Assembly (NCBI RefSeq): GCF_019317285.1
Contig: NZ_CP079218.1
Span: forward strand, 4,092,001 to 4,156,000
Source: Pedobacter sp. D749
Lineage (GTDB): Bacteria; Bacteroidota; Bacteroidia; Sphingobacteriales; Sphingobacteriaceae
DNA: 64,000 bases
Direction: 5' to 3'
In this document: positions 1 through 8,591 of the stretch, one piece after another
Position numbering within the stretch: the first letter of the stretch is position 1
Layout of the letters: the number at the start of each line of letters is the position of its first letter
Position numbers and translations under genes: made by a program
The notes under the pieces: model-generated
Databases searched by the model: none
The model's input: the letters and a program-made list of their open reading frames with translations, nothing else
Told to the model about the DNA's origin: nothing

Positions 1-358
1 TATCGAACTTTTGCGCACGCACAGCTTTGCCATCCTGATAAGCGACCTGAAACATACCGCTATCTCTCTTCTCTACTACTACTTTTTGGCTTGCATCATA
101 TTGGAAACTGTTCGAATCAGGGGCGAAAATTTTTAACAAAGCTGCATCTGCAACAGGCTTAGAAGTTAAACCATGCGGATTATGTGCATAAGACTGCGAT
201 AAATCTTTATGGCATTTAACACAGGTAGCTGCCCCGGTGTAGGCCTCACCCCGCACATCTGCGGGCAATTGATCAGCCGCATTCATGCATCTTGAAAGAA
301 TAACGATTGCAACAGCAATTGCCCCTAAAATAAACAGGATCCGTTTTGCGCCTTTCAA
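1..358 (-). CDS. Partial c-type cytochrome family protein (cytochrome c554-like)
   Basis: The 3' end lies outside the window. No ATG is available upstream, so the start is probably TTG at 358. It sits 14 bp after the GH5 stop and is followed by a Lys/Arg-rich stretch and a hydrophobic segment (LFILGAIAVAIVIL), which makes a plausible export signal or anchor. After it comes a single visible haem c motif, CVKCH, followed by HNPHG. This arrangement resembles cytochrome c554/c'-type multihaem proteins, which carry electrons in the periplasm. Further haem motifs, if any, would be outside the window. It is the last co-directional gene after the PUL and may be read through from it, though a role in glycan use is not evident. 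The haem motif is seen directly; the family name is inference. Confidence 0.6.
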   Translation of the reverse strand, partial: MKGAKRILFILGAIAVAIVILSRCMNAADQLPADVRGEAYTGAATCVKCHKDLSQSYAHNPHGLTSKPVADAALLKIFAPDSNSFQYDASQKVVVEKRDSGMFQVAYQDGKAVRAQKFD

Positions 359-372
359 GGTGATGTTTTGCT

Positions 373-2124
373 TTATTTTATAAATTGAATATAACGAAAA
401 TTATAGCCCCCTGCATCTGCCAGTACCTTAATTTTTTGCTTGCCAGCTTTTAAAACAACGTTCTTCACCTCAAAGGTTGCAAACTTCTTATTATCTCCTG
501 TATCTGGAACGACAATATTTCTAGCTGCCACTTTGTCGTCGATCATAATGGTCATTCTACCTGAAGCATGATTTGCCGCAGCATTTATTTTTAAAATATA
601 AACACCTTTTTGAGCAACATTAACCGTGTATTGCAACCACTCCCCTTTTTCGATATGGTTTACATAATACTTTTCGTACCGTGTAGAATCTTTAACAATA
701 TCCACCCCATCATTTCTGTAAATATGGCCGCGGTTGCCTGCACTTCGTTTTCCTGTTGAGGTATGGTAATCGGCAGTATCGGTATCGAAATAAGCAAAAC
801 CGTTTTTACCTAAATCGTAATCTACAGCGTAAACAATACTTTTATCTTTAATTAAATTGGGCTTAAAAGCTTTGGTTTCGTTACTAAAGGGCTGGCGGAT
901 CATGGCATCTATCACATCGCGGTGGATAATCGTATTTTCTAATCTCGAATAAATGGCCAGCTCCATTAACCCGCTATATACATTGCTATCCTTAGGTTTG
1001 TTTCCACCATTATTGAAATACTTTACCAGCTCATCATAATTAGGATTCGATTTAATTTCCATTGGGTTATTGGCACCTATCTTTTTCAATGGCCACCAGG
1101 CCCAGCCAATATTATTCTTCTCTAAAAGATGGATGGCATCCGTAAACCAAACATTAGAATTTTCTCCTGTTTCGCCCAGCCAAACCGGAACATTCTGCTC
1201 ATCCCTGGCTTTAATAATGTGTGCTATTGAAGCCTGATCGTTATAATTCCAGTATTTATGATAACTCAAAACCATATTTTTATCCCATAATGGAAAAATG
1301 CCATTGTAATTATTGCCCCAGCCATTTCCTTCGATAACAATGATGTGTTTTTGATCAACCTCACGGATGGCTTTGGTAATCTCGACCATTAACTTACGCA
1401 AAGGCGCATTTACTTTTTCTTTTGTTCCATTTTTATCCTCTTCAGGATTGGTAAAACCATAGTTGGGTTCATTCAAAATATCGTATGCACCAATGTAAGG
1501 TTCATTTTTATAACGCTCTGCCAGTTTTTTCCAAAGTGCAATGGTTTTCTCCTGGTTAGCCGCGCTATCCCATAAATATGGTTTTGACGGATCGCGGTCG
1601 GCAATGTTTAAATCGTTCCCTTGTCCACCAGGTGCAGCATGTAAATCTAAAATCAAATACATTTTATTTTCCTTACACCAGGATAACAGGCTATCGGTTA
1701 AAGCGAAGCCTTTTTCCAGCCAGGTATTTTTCCCGGCAACAGGTTCTTTATCTGCTGGTAAAGTGTATAAATTGTAGTGCATGGGTAAACGGATGGAATT
1801 AAAACCCCAGCGTTTCATTGAATCCACATCTATTTTACGCATGTGGTTTGCCAGCCAGGCATCGTAAAATTCCTGAGTCTGTTTTGGCCCCATCAGTTCT
1901 TCTATGCGCTCGCGAATACGGTACTGCTGTGCTTCTTTGTTAATTTTGAGCATATAACCCTCCTGTAACATCCAGCCACCTAAGCCAAAACCACGGAGTA
2001 AAACATTCTCCCCTTTTTGGTTGACTATTTTTTTACCCTCGGCTTTTAAAAACCCCTGACTAAACCCTGTAAACGAAATGGTACTGAGCAGAAAAATATA
2101 TAATATCGATTTTTTGAAAGACAT
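373..2124 (-). CDS. Secreted GH5 family glycoside hydrolase with C-terminal CBM-like module
   Basis: 583 aa. The first ~23 residues are a signal peptide ending FSQ. Residues ~25-350 form a GH5 (cellulase superfamily) TIM barrel. The acid/base is E219 in the DILNEPNYG strand and the nucleophile is E318 in WLGETGEN; RLPMHYN (~112-118) and SYHKYW (~287-292) are further family landmarks. From ~430 to the end there is a beta-rich module (GEWLQYTVNV, RYIQFIK) like CBM6/35-type carbohydrate-binding domains. It retains hydrolysis of a beta-linked glycan as the expected activity; exact linkage cannot be read from sequence. It lies 25 bp after GH30, so it is almost certainly the last enzyme of the susCD operon. 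No lipobox, so periplasmic or secreted. Confidence 0.9.
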   Translation of the reverse strand: MSFKKSILYIFLLSTISFTGFSQGFLKAEGKKIVNQKGENVLLRGFGLGGWMLQEGYMLKINKEAQQYRIRERIEELMGPKQTQEFYDAWLANHMRKIDVDSMKRWGFNSIRLPMHYNLYTLPADKEPVAGKNTWLEKGFALTDSLLSWCKENKMYLILDLHAAPGGQGNDLNIADRDPSKPYLWDSAANQEKTIALWKKLAERYKNEPYIGAYDILNEPNYGFTNPEEDKNGTKEKVNAPLRKLMVEITKAIREVDQKHIIVIEGNGWGNNYNGIFPLWDKNMVLSYHKYWNYNDQASIAHIIKARDEQNVPVWLGETGENSNVWFTDAIHLLEKNNIGWAWWPLKKIGANNPMEIKSNPNYDELVKYFNNGGNKPKDSNVYSGLMELAIYSRLENTIIHRDVIDAMIRQPFSNETKAFKPNLIKDKSIVYAVDYDLGKNGFAYFDTDTADYHTSTGKRSAGNRGHIYRNDGVDIVKDSTRYEKYYVNHIEKGEWLQYTVNVAQKGVYILKINAAANHASGRMTIMIDDKVAARNIVVPDTGDNKKFATFEVKNVVLKAGKQKIKVLADAGGYNFRYIQFIK

Positions 2125-2149
2125 AACAATAAGATTAGGTTTTAGAGAA

Positions 2150-3556
2150 TTACCAGATGTATGTAGCTACAGATCCTTTATCGAGCGTTGCAACAAGTAT
2201 TTTACCATTAAAAGTAATGTTAAAGGTATTGGCGCTCTTGCCGCTATTGGCTACAATTAAAACATGTTTCCCTTCAGGTGTTTTAAAGGCAACATTTGGC
2301 AGGTTGGTTAAATCGTTTGTAGCCACCCGAACAGCGCCAGGCCTTACAAACTTAGCAGCGTGGGCAATGGAATAATAAGCCAGGTTTCTGCTATAAGTAT
2401 CTTTATCAATGGTTATTGCGCCCTGACACATCGAACAGCCGCCCCTGTCAGTATAGGGTTTATTTTCAGGATCGGCGGCTAAATTCCATTCCAGTACATT
2501 TTTGCTCCAGTTGCGTGTAGCCCCGATAATTAAGCGTGCTACCGGATTTACGATATTAATGGTCGTGGCATCGGGCTGTTCTACTACCATTTGCTCAGAA
2601 AAGTAAATATTCTTGTCAGGATGGGCATTGTGCACATCACTTAAAGCTTCGATTCTTCCCCCATACAAATGAAAGGCAGATCCATCAATATACTTTCTGG
2701 CTTCCGCGTCATCTAAAATACTGATTGGGTAATCTGGCCGATCGGCATTATGGTCGTAAATAATAATTTTTGTTTTGATATTGGCATTTGCAAAAGCAGG
2801 CCCGAGAAACTTTTTTACAAAAAGCGCCTGATCTGGTGCAACCATAAGCATGCTGGGATTATTACCCGGGTGCAAAGGCTCATTTTGAACGGTAATCGCA
2901 TCAATAGGGATTCCTTCTTTTTGCATTTCCTGTACGTAACTCACAAAATACTTAGCGTAAGCATCATAATATTCGGGTTTTAACATCCCGCCCCGGGCAT
3001 CGTAAGTGGTTTTCATCCATAAGGGAGGAGACCATGGCGAACCCATAATTTTTAGTTTTGGGTTAATCGCAAGGATTTCCTTCATTACCGGAATTACATC
3101 CACTTTATCCGGGCCCAGATCAAATTTGGCTTGCGTTAAATCGGTTTGTCCTTCGGGAAGGTCATTGTAAGAAAATACTTTTTCATTTAAATCAGAAGCA
3201 CCGATGCTCAGTCTGATGTAACTTACCCCAATATTGTTTCCATCAGTAGCAAACAACTCTTTCAATAAAGCCGCCCTGGCTGGTGCCGACATTTTAATAA
3301 TATGCTGTGCACTTCCGCCGGTTAGCGCATAACCGAAGCCATCAATTGTTTGATAAGTTTCTTTATCGTTTACGGTAATGCCTGGTAAATTATTTTTAGC
3401 TGAAGTAAAACTTAATTTGCTTGCCTGTTTGGCAAATAAAACCGATCGATCTGCTTTGGTAAGCCAAACTTCGGCTTGGTTTTGGGCAATAACAGAAAGC
3501 GAAGAACAGGTAAAAATACAAATGATAAAAAAGCGAAGAAATCTGGTAAGAAGCAT
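2150..3556 (-). CDS. Secreted GH30 family glycoside hydrolase (glucosylceramidase-like)
   Basis: 468 aa with a signal peptide (cleavage likely after VIAQ, ~25). The GH30 barrel begins at TIDGFGYALTGGSAQ (~70-84). The acid/base is E226 in TVQNEPLHPG and the nucleophile is E321 in IYFSEQ; SPWSPPLWMKT (~173-183) is the conserved substrate-lining strand. A small beta domain follows (~390-468). Family activities include beta-1,6-glucanase and glucosylceramidase. Combined with SusCD and GH5, a beta-glucan target is a reasonable inference. It lies 92 bp after susD and 25 bp before GH5, in the same transcription direction. Confidence 0.92.
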   Translation of the reverse strand: MLLTRFLRFFIICIFTCSSLSVIAQNQAEVWLTKADRSVLFAKQASKLSFTSAKNNLPGITVNDKETYQTIDGFGYALTGGSAQHIIKMSAPARAALLKELFATDGNNIGVSYIRLSIGASDLNEKVFSYNDLPEGQTDLTQAKFDLGPDKVDVIPVMKEILAINPKLKIMGSPWSPPLWMKTTYDARGGMLKPEYYDAYAKYFVSYVQEMQKEGIPIDAITVQNEPLHPGNNPSMLMVAPDQALFVKKFLGPAFANANIKTKIIIYDHNADRPDYPISILDDAEARKYIDGSAFHLYGGRIEALSDVHNAHPDKNIYFSEQMVVEQPDATTINIVNPVARLIIGATRNWSKNVLEWNLAADPENKPYTDRGGCSMCQGAITIDKDTYSRNLAYYSIAHAAKFVRPGAVRVATNDLTNLPNVAFKTPEGKHVLIVANSGKSANTFNITFNGKILVATLDKGSVATYIW

Positions 3557-3648
3557 AGGGAAAAGATCAGCAGATCAAAAAAAACAGGAAGAAAGAACTC
3601 GCTTTCTCCCTGTTAACAATTAAACATTAAGGTTATTTAGATGACCAC

Positions 3649-5175
3649 TTATTTTGTGCCGCCCCATTCTTTGCTCTGGAGAATTTTGGTATTATTCAAT
3701 TCAGCCTGTGGGATAGGTAAGGTCTCGTTTTTATTTGCCTGAAATCCTTTAAAGGCCAGTTTAGTTGGAGCAAGCCCCCATCTAACCAAATCAAACCATC
3801 TTTGTCCTTCAGCTACCAGTTCCAGACGTCTTTCTTTCATGATATTATCCATGGTTACCGCAACAGGGTTTAAACCAACGCGGGCTCTTACTGCATTAAG
3901 GAAAATATAGGCCCTGGTACCTACGCCAACTGCAGCACCACTTTTCAACAATGCTTCAGCTTCCATTAAGTAGGTATCAGCTAAACGGATTTCGTACATA
4001 TTCTGACCAAAGTTTAATTCCAACTGGCCAACAGCAGCTTTGGTAGAAACTCTGCCGGCATATTTCTCTACAAAATATCCGGTATTATCATTTGCATGTT
4101 TATAGGTTACAATACCTGCTTTTTCCAAACTATCTAAATTGGCAACAGTAGGTTTGTTACGCGGATCGTAGTGAATTAAATCAAACAGTTCTTTGGTTAT
4201 TGGCATTACACTCCAACCCGAAACATAATCTGGTGCTTGTGCAGCAATTACAGGAACATAGTTACGCGGCCCTACCAGAATGCCCATTACATTACCTTCG
4301 CGACTGCCAACGTTATCCCAACCCATATTAGAGGTAGTATTGTAGCTGAGTTCTAAAACAGATTCTGAATTGAACTTATTTTTAACATTCCATAAATCAG
4401 CAAATTTTGGAAGCAGCTTATAGCCATAGGTACTTGCACCAGGAGCTGTACCATTTACCAGTGCAAACTCTGCAGCTGCCGGGGCCCATTTTTCTTCCCA
4501 TAAGTAAACCTTACCTAAAACGGCATGAACTGCACCCTGGCTCAAACGTCCTGCTTCAGCAGTAGGAATAGTTACAGGGAGCGCAGTTAATGCCTCTCCT
4601 AAATCTTTTTCTATCTGCTTATATACATCTGCAGGGGCAACCTGCGTAACATCGAACATGCCCGAAGGCTCTATAGGTGCTAAGATTAACGGTATATTTT
4701 TAAAGATCCTTACCAAATCAAAATAAAATATAGCACGCAACGCTTTAGCCTCAGCAATATACCTTGCCTTGGTTGAAGCATCCATTGTAATGCCTTCTAT
4801 TTTTTTCAGCAGAACATTTGCACGGTAAACACCGGTAAAGCCCTTGCTCCATAAATAACTTGGGGCTCCTGATAAGGAGTTTACCGTATAATTATTCATC
4901 GCTTGCATATCTCCTAAATCTGATGGAGAATCGGCACCTGCATAATGATCATCTGATGCGGAGCTAAATAAATTAAGTTTGGTGAGGTAGCCACTAGACT
5001 GATTACCCAATTGATCATAAACAGCCACTAAACCTGTAAATGCCTGCTGCTGACTTTGATAATAACTTGTCTCCAGTATACGTTCTCGTGGATTTACATC
5101 GAGCTGTTTTTGACAAGAAACGATAAGCTGAGAAGCGGTTAAAAGGGCTGCAATAGCTAAAATATTCTTTTTCAT
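3649..5175 (-). CDS. SusD/RagB family outer-membrane glycan-binding lipoprotein
   Basis: 508 aa. The N-terminus is a lipoprotein signal with lipobox LIVSC, giving acylated Cys21, then a flexible LDVNPRE segment. The mature protein shows the RagB/SusD pattern: N-terminal TPR-like helices (YIAEAKALRAIFYFDLVRIFKNIPL) and the C-terminal signature RRLELVAEGQRWFDLVRWG. It is expected to cap the SusC barrel on the cell surface and capture oligosaccharides for import. Its start is 12 bp after the SusC stop, so translation is probably coupled. The closest function, starch versus beta-glucan, cannot be told from the protein alone. Confidence 0.95.
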   Translation of the reverse strand: MKKNILAIAALLTASQLIVSCQKQLDVNPRERILETSYYQSQQQAFTGLVAVYDQLGNQSSGYLTKLNLFSSASDDHYAGADSPSDLGDMQAMNNYTVNSLSGAPSYLWSKGFTGVYRANVLLKKIEGITMDASTKARYIAEAKALRAIFYFDLVRIFKNIPLILAPIEPSGMFDVTQVAPADVYKQIEKDLGEALTALPVTIPTAEAGRLSQGAVHAVLGKVYLWEEKWAPAAAEFALVNGTAPGASTYGYKLLPKFADLWNVKNKFNSESVLELSYNTTSNMGWDNVGSREGNVMGILVGPRNYVPVIAAQAPDYVSGWSVMPITKELFDLIHYDPRNKPTVANLDSLEKAGIVTYKHANDNTGYFVEKYAGRVSTKAAVGQLELNFGQNMYEIRLADTYLMEAEALLKSGAAVGVGTRAYIFLNAVRARVGLNPVAVTMDNIMKERRLELVAEGQRWFDLVRWGLAPTKLAFKGFQANKNETLPIPQAELNNTKILQSKEWGGTK

Positions 5176-5187
5176 TTTAATTTTTTT

Positions 5188-8100
5188 TTAGAATCCAACA
5201 TTTAAACCTACCATAAACGAACGTGCCTGCGGATATATTCCACGATCTACACCCAATACAGTTCCACCGATTTCAGGATCGTAACCTGTATATTTAGTAA
5301 TGGTCCACAGGTTTTCACTCATCAGATATACCCGAACTTTTTGTGCGCCAATTTTTTTAATCACATTAGCTGGAAGGTTATAACCTACCTGAAGGGTTTT
5401 TAAACGGAAGTAATCTCCTTTTTCCAGATAGTTTTTGGAGAACTTGGTATAGTTTCCGTTAAGATCCTTGTCTGCAACACGGGGAACATCAGTTGATGTG
5501 TTGGTTGGTGTCCACCTGTCAAGAATTGATTGTTGCCAGTTTCCATAAGTTACATCCAAGCGTCGTAATCCCTGGAAGATCATATTTCCACCTACACCGT
5601 TTCCGAAAGCCACAAAATCAAAGTTTTTGTAAGCCAGATTAATGGTAATACCGTATGTATATTTTGGAAGCGGACTACCTAAATAAGTACGATCACTACC
5701 ACTTATAGTTTCATTACCATCTAAGTTGGCAAATTTTAGATCTCCGGGTTTTGCCGAAGGTTGCAATACTGTACCTCCTGGCCCTTTGTATGCATTAACT
5801 TCTGCCTGCGACTGAAAAATCCCAGCCACTTCATACCCATAAAACTCATTGAATGAACGTCCAAGTCCGGTACGGGTGAAGTTCCCCATGCCCTGAAAAC
5901 TCTGTGCATTATCTTCTATAAATTCTCTTCCTGGTAATAGCCTGGTTACCTTATTTTTCAAGGTTGAGATATTAGCATTAATACCTAAATTAAGCTCCCC
6001 TATTTTTTTCCTGTAACCCAATTCGAATTCTATACCAGTGTTCTGCATATCGCCAACATTTTCTGCGGCACCACCAGCTGCACCTAAATAAAGTGGAATA
6101 GAAGGTGTTTGTAATACACCAATAGTTTTCTTTTTGAAGTAAGAAGCACTAAGTGTAAAATCGTTAAATAAGGTCGCATCTAAACCAATATCTGTTTGGT
6201 GAGTTTCCTCCCATTTCAAATCAGGATTTGATAAGGCAGCCGGACTCCATCCAATGGTACTTACATCTGTAGTGCCAAAAGTATAATTACGTCCGCTGTT
6301 TACTAACGATACGTAACTGAAATCGCCAATGGCATCATTTCCGGTAATTCCATAACTTCCGCGTAATTTCAAGAAATTAACGACTTTGTTTTCTTTCCAG
6401 AAAGCCTCTTTTGTAGGCACCCAGCCTATTGAAGCTGAAGGGAAGTAACCAAACCGGTTGTTGGTACCAAAACGTGAAGAACCATCACGACGGATAATAC
6501 CCGTGAATAGATATTTTTCATCATAATCATACGTTACACGGGTAAAGAGAGAATTCACAACATGCAAAGTAGCATCACTACCATCGCCCTGAATATCGGC
6601 TGTTGCCGGTTTATAGTTTAAATTGGCCTGATAAAAATTCTGAGCAATGATATTGTTAAACCTTACGTTTAAACCGCGGTTATTGTTGTCCATATAATAA
6701 CCCTGACCAAAGATTGCGTATGCATGGTGTTTACCAAAGCTTTTAGAGTAGCTAATGGTATTTTCCCAGTTATAATTTAAGGTCATATTCATCTCGCGAT
6801 AGAAATTCGCCTTACTGTTAGTATTTGACGGACTCAACCAAAATAATGGGGTATAAGATTCAGAACCATAAAAGGCAAGTTTAGCGCCCAGCGATGACCT
6901 GAATTTTAAATTTTCGATAGGCTCAATTTCTAAGAAAGCATTACCAACAATGTTATGATCCCAACCATAGTTACCTAATCTGGTTTGAACATAAGCCAGC
7001 GGATTACTCATTTCCTGACCAACCGGGCCCGAAATACCATAAGGAAATCCGGTTGCCGGATCTTTTATAATATTGGCAATGGTATAAGGAGATTTACCTA
7101 TAGCAGTTGGGTCGGTTTGAATAACCGGGGTCATCGGGTCTAAATGAATTGCCGAACTTAAAGGACCACCGAACTCGCTATTGGTATTACCTAAAGAACT
7201 ATTAACCGAATGGCTATAGCCTAAATTCTCACCGAAGCTTATCCACTTTGCAGGCTTAAATGTGGAATTAAGACGGATGTTTGCACGATTAAAATTAGAA
7301 ATTGGTGTGGCTACAATACCTTCCTGATCGATATAACCAAAAGAAGTATAAAAGGTAGATTTATTGGTTCCGCCTGAAACGCTAAACTCATGCGTTTGTC
7401 TGCGGGCATCGTCGTTAAAAACAACCGATTGCCAATCAGTACCTTCTCCATAAGATGATGGATTTGCATATGGCAGTGTAAAAGTTCCATCAGTTGCTGC
7501 ATTAAAGCTATTTGAATAGGCTTCATTCCTGATCGTAGCATATTCATTGGCATTGAGCAGTTTTAGCTTTTTAGCCGGAGCTTGTGTACCATAAAACCCA
7601 TTGTAGTTTATAGCTAACCTTCCTTCTTTACCTTTCTTGGTAGAAACAATAATTACACCATTTGCCGCTCTGGCGCCATAAATTGCCTGTGAGGCTGCAT
7701 CTTTTAAAACCTCAATAGATTCGATATCTGATTGATTTAAATAACCAATGCCACCATTATCTACAATTACACCATCAACAACCCAAAGCGGATCGTTATT
7801 ACCTGAAGAAGCAAAAGAGGTAAATCCCCTTACCCGCACTGTTGATGCAGAACCCGGCTGTCCGTTGCCACTGGCAATCGTTAAACCAGATGTTCTTCCC
7901 TGTAAAGCCTGCTCCACTCTGTTAATCGGCATCGATTCCAGATCTTTTGCCTTTACGCTGGAGATGGATCCGGTTACAAGGGCTTTTTTCTGGGTACCGT
8001 AGCCCACTACTACTACCTCGGTTAAATCATTCGAACTGGCTGCCAGCGACACATTGATACGGCCGCCTGCCGGAACAGTTACCGTTTGTGTTGTCATACC

Positions 8101-8331
8101 AAGTAAACTGATTGTTAATTTGCCGCCAACAGGTGCCTGAATACTAAAAACACCATTGGCATCGGTAGATGCTGCTCTGGTTGTTCCATCAAGCTTAACG
8201 GTTACGCCAGGCAATGGACTACCATTTTGTTCTGTTACTTTTCCTGTAACGGGAATGTCTTGTGCCAATAAGGCCAGCGGCAATGCCATGATACAGTAAA
8301 TGAAGAATACGAATGTAAATCTTCCTCTCAT
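5188..8331 (-). CDS. SusC/RagA family TonB-linked outer-membrane transporter
   Basis: 1047 aa from the ATG at 8331. An in-frame start at 8430 exists but would put 33 non-signal residues before MRGRFTFVFFIYC, which is the true signal peptide. After cleavage (LLAQ) comes a carboxypeptidase-regulatory-like domain (VTGKVTEQNGSPLPGVTV), then the TonB-box/plug start EVVVVGYGTQKKALVTG, the plug (~120-240, ending VIIVSTKKG), and a ~800-residue beta-barrel ending in GLNVGF with a terminal Phe as usual for OMPs. It imports oligosaccharides using TonB energy. It heads the susCD-GH30-GH5 transcription unit, with 260 bp of leader DNA separating it from the regulator gene. Confidence 0.95.
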   Translation of the reverse strand: MRGRFTFVFFIYCIMALPLALLAQDIPVTGKVTEQNGSPLPGVTVKLDGTTRAASTDANGVFSIQAPVGGKLTISLLGMTTQTVTVPAGGRINVSLAASSNDLTEVVVVGYGTQKKALVTGSISSVKAKDLESMPINRVEQALQGRTSGLTIASGNGQPGSASTVRVRGFTSFASSGNNDPLWVVDGVIVDNGGIGYLNQSDIESIEVLKDAASQAIYGARAANGVIIVSTKKGKEGRLAINYNGFYGTQAPAKKLKLLNANEYATIRNEAYSNSFNAATDGTFTLPYANPSSYGEGTDWQSVVFNDDARRQTHEFSVSGGTNKSTFYTSFGYIDQEGIVATPISNFNRANIRLNSTFKPAKWISFGENLGYSHSVNSSLGNTNSEFGGPLSSAIHLDPMTPVIQTDPTAIGKSPYTIANIIKDPATGFPYGISGPVGQEMSNPLAYVQTRLGNYGWDHNIVGNAFLEIEPIENLKFRSSLGAKLAFYGSESYTPLFWLSPSNTNSKANFYREMNMTLNYNWENTISYSKSFGKHHAYAIFGQGYYMDNNNRGLNVRFNNIIAQNFYQANLNYKPATADIQGDGSDATLHVVNSLFTRVTYDYDEKYLFTGIIRRDGSSRFGTNNRFGYFPSASIGWVPTKEAFWKENKVVNFLKLRGSYGITGNDAIGDFSYVSLVNSGRNYTFGTTDVSTIGWSPAALSNPDLKWEETHQTDIGLDATLFNDFTLSASYFKKKTIGVLQTPSIPLYLGAAGGAAENVGDMQNTGIEFELGYRKKIGELNLGINANISTLKNKVTRLLPGREFIEDNAQSFQGMGNFTRTGLGRSFNEFYGYEVAGIFQSQAEVNAYKGPGGTVLQPSAKPGDLKFANLDGNETISGSDRTYLGSPLPKYTYGITINLAYKNFDFVAFGNGVGGNMIFQGLRRLDVTYGNWQQSILDRWTPTNTSTDVPRVADKDLNGNYTKFSKNYLEKGDYFRLKTLQVGYNLPANVIKKIGAQKVRVYLMSENLWTITKYTGYDPEIGGTVLGVDRGIYPQARSFMVGLNVGF

Positions 8332-8591
8332 AGAAATTAATTTTAAGGTTAATATTTGGTTATTTAATGACCGGGGCTTTTGGTAGCCCGTTTCATAAAT
8401 CAAATCTAAAGAGGTGTTATGCATTAGCACAATTTAGCACTACTACACCAACCATACAGCAGCACTCAATTAACCAAAAAAAGGAATTTTTAGGCCTACA
8501 TAAGCCCTACACTTAAATCAAAAACAACTGATTATCAGAAACTTAAACATTTCAATCCAAAACATCACAATTTGTAACGAAAACATTGTTT
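8332..8591 (-). promoter_or_regulatory. Leader/promoter region of the susC operon
   Basis: The 260 bp between the regulator stop and the SusC ATG contain no supported gene and must carry the PUL promoter. I see no clean TAnnTTTG box here. Part of it is open in the SusC frame up to 8430, which is why a longer start can be called by mistake. The boundaries are inferred from the genes on each side. Confidence 0.4.

Noticed and set aside
8332..8430. Longer SusC start at 8430
   Set aside because: Adds 33 residues ahead of a normal signal peptide.
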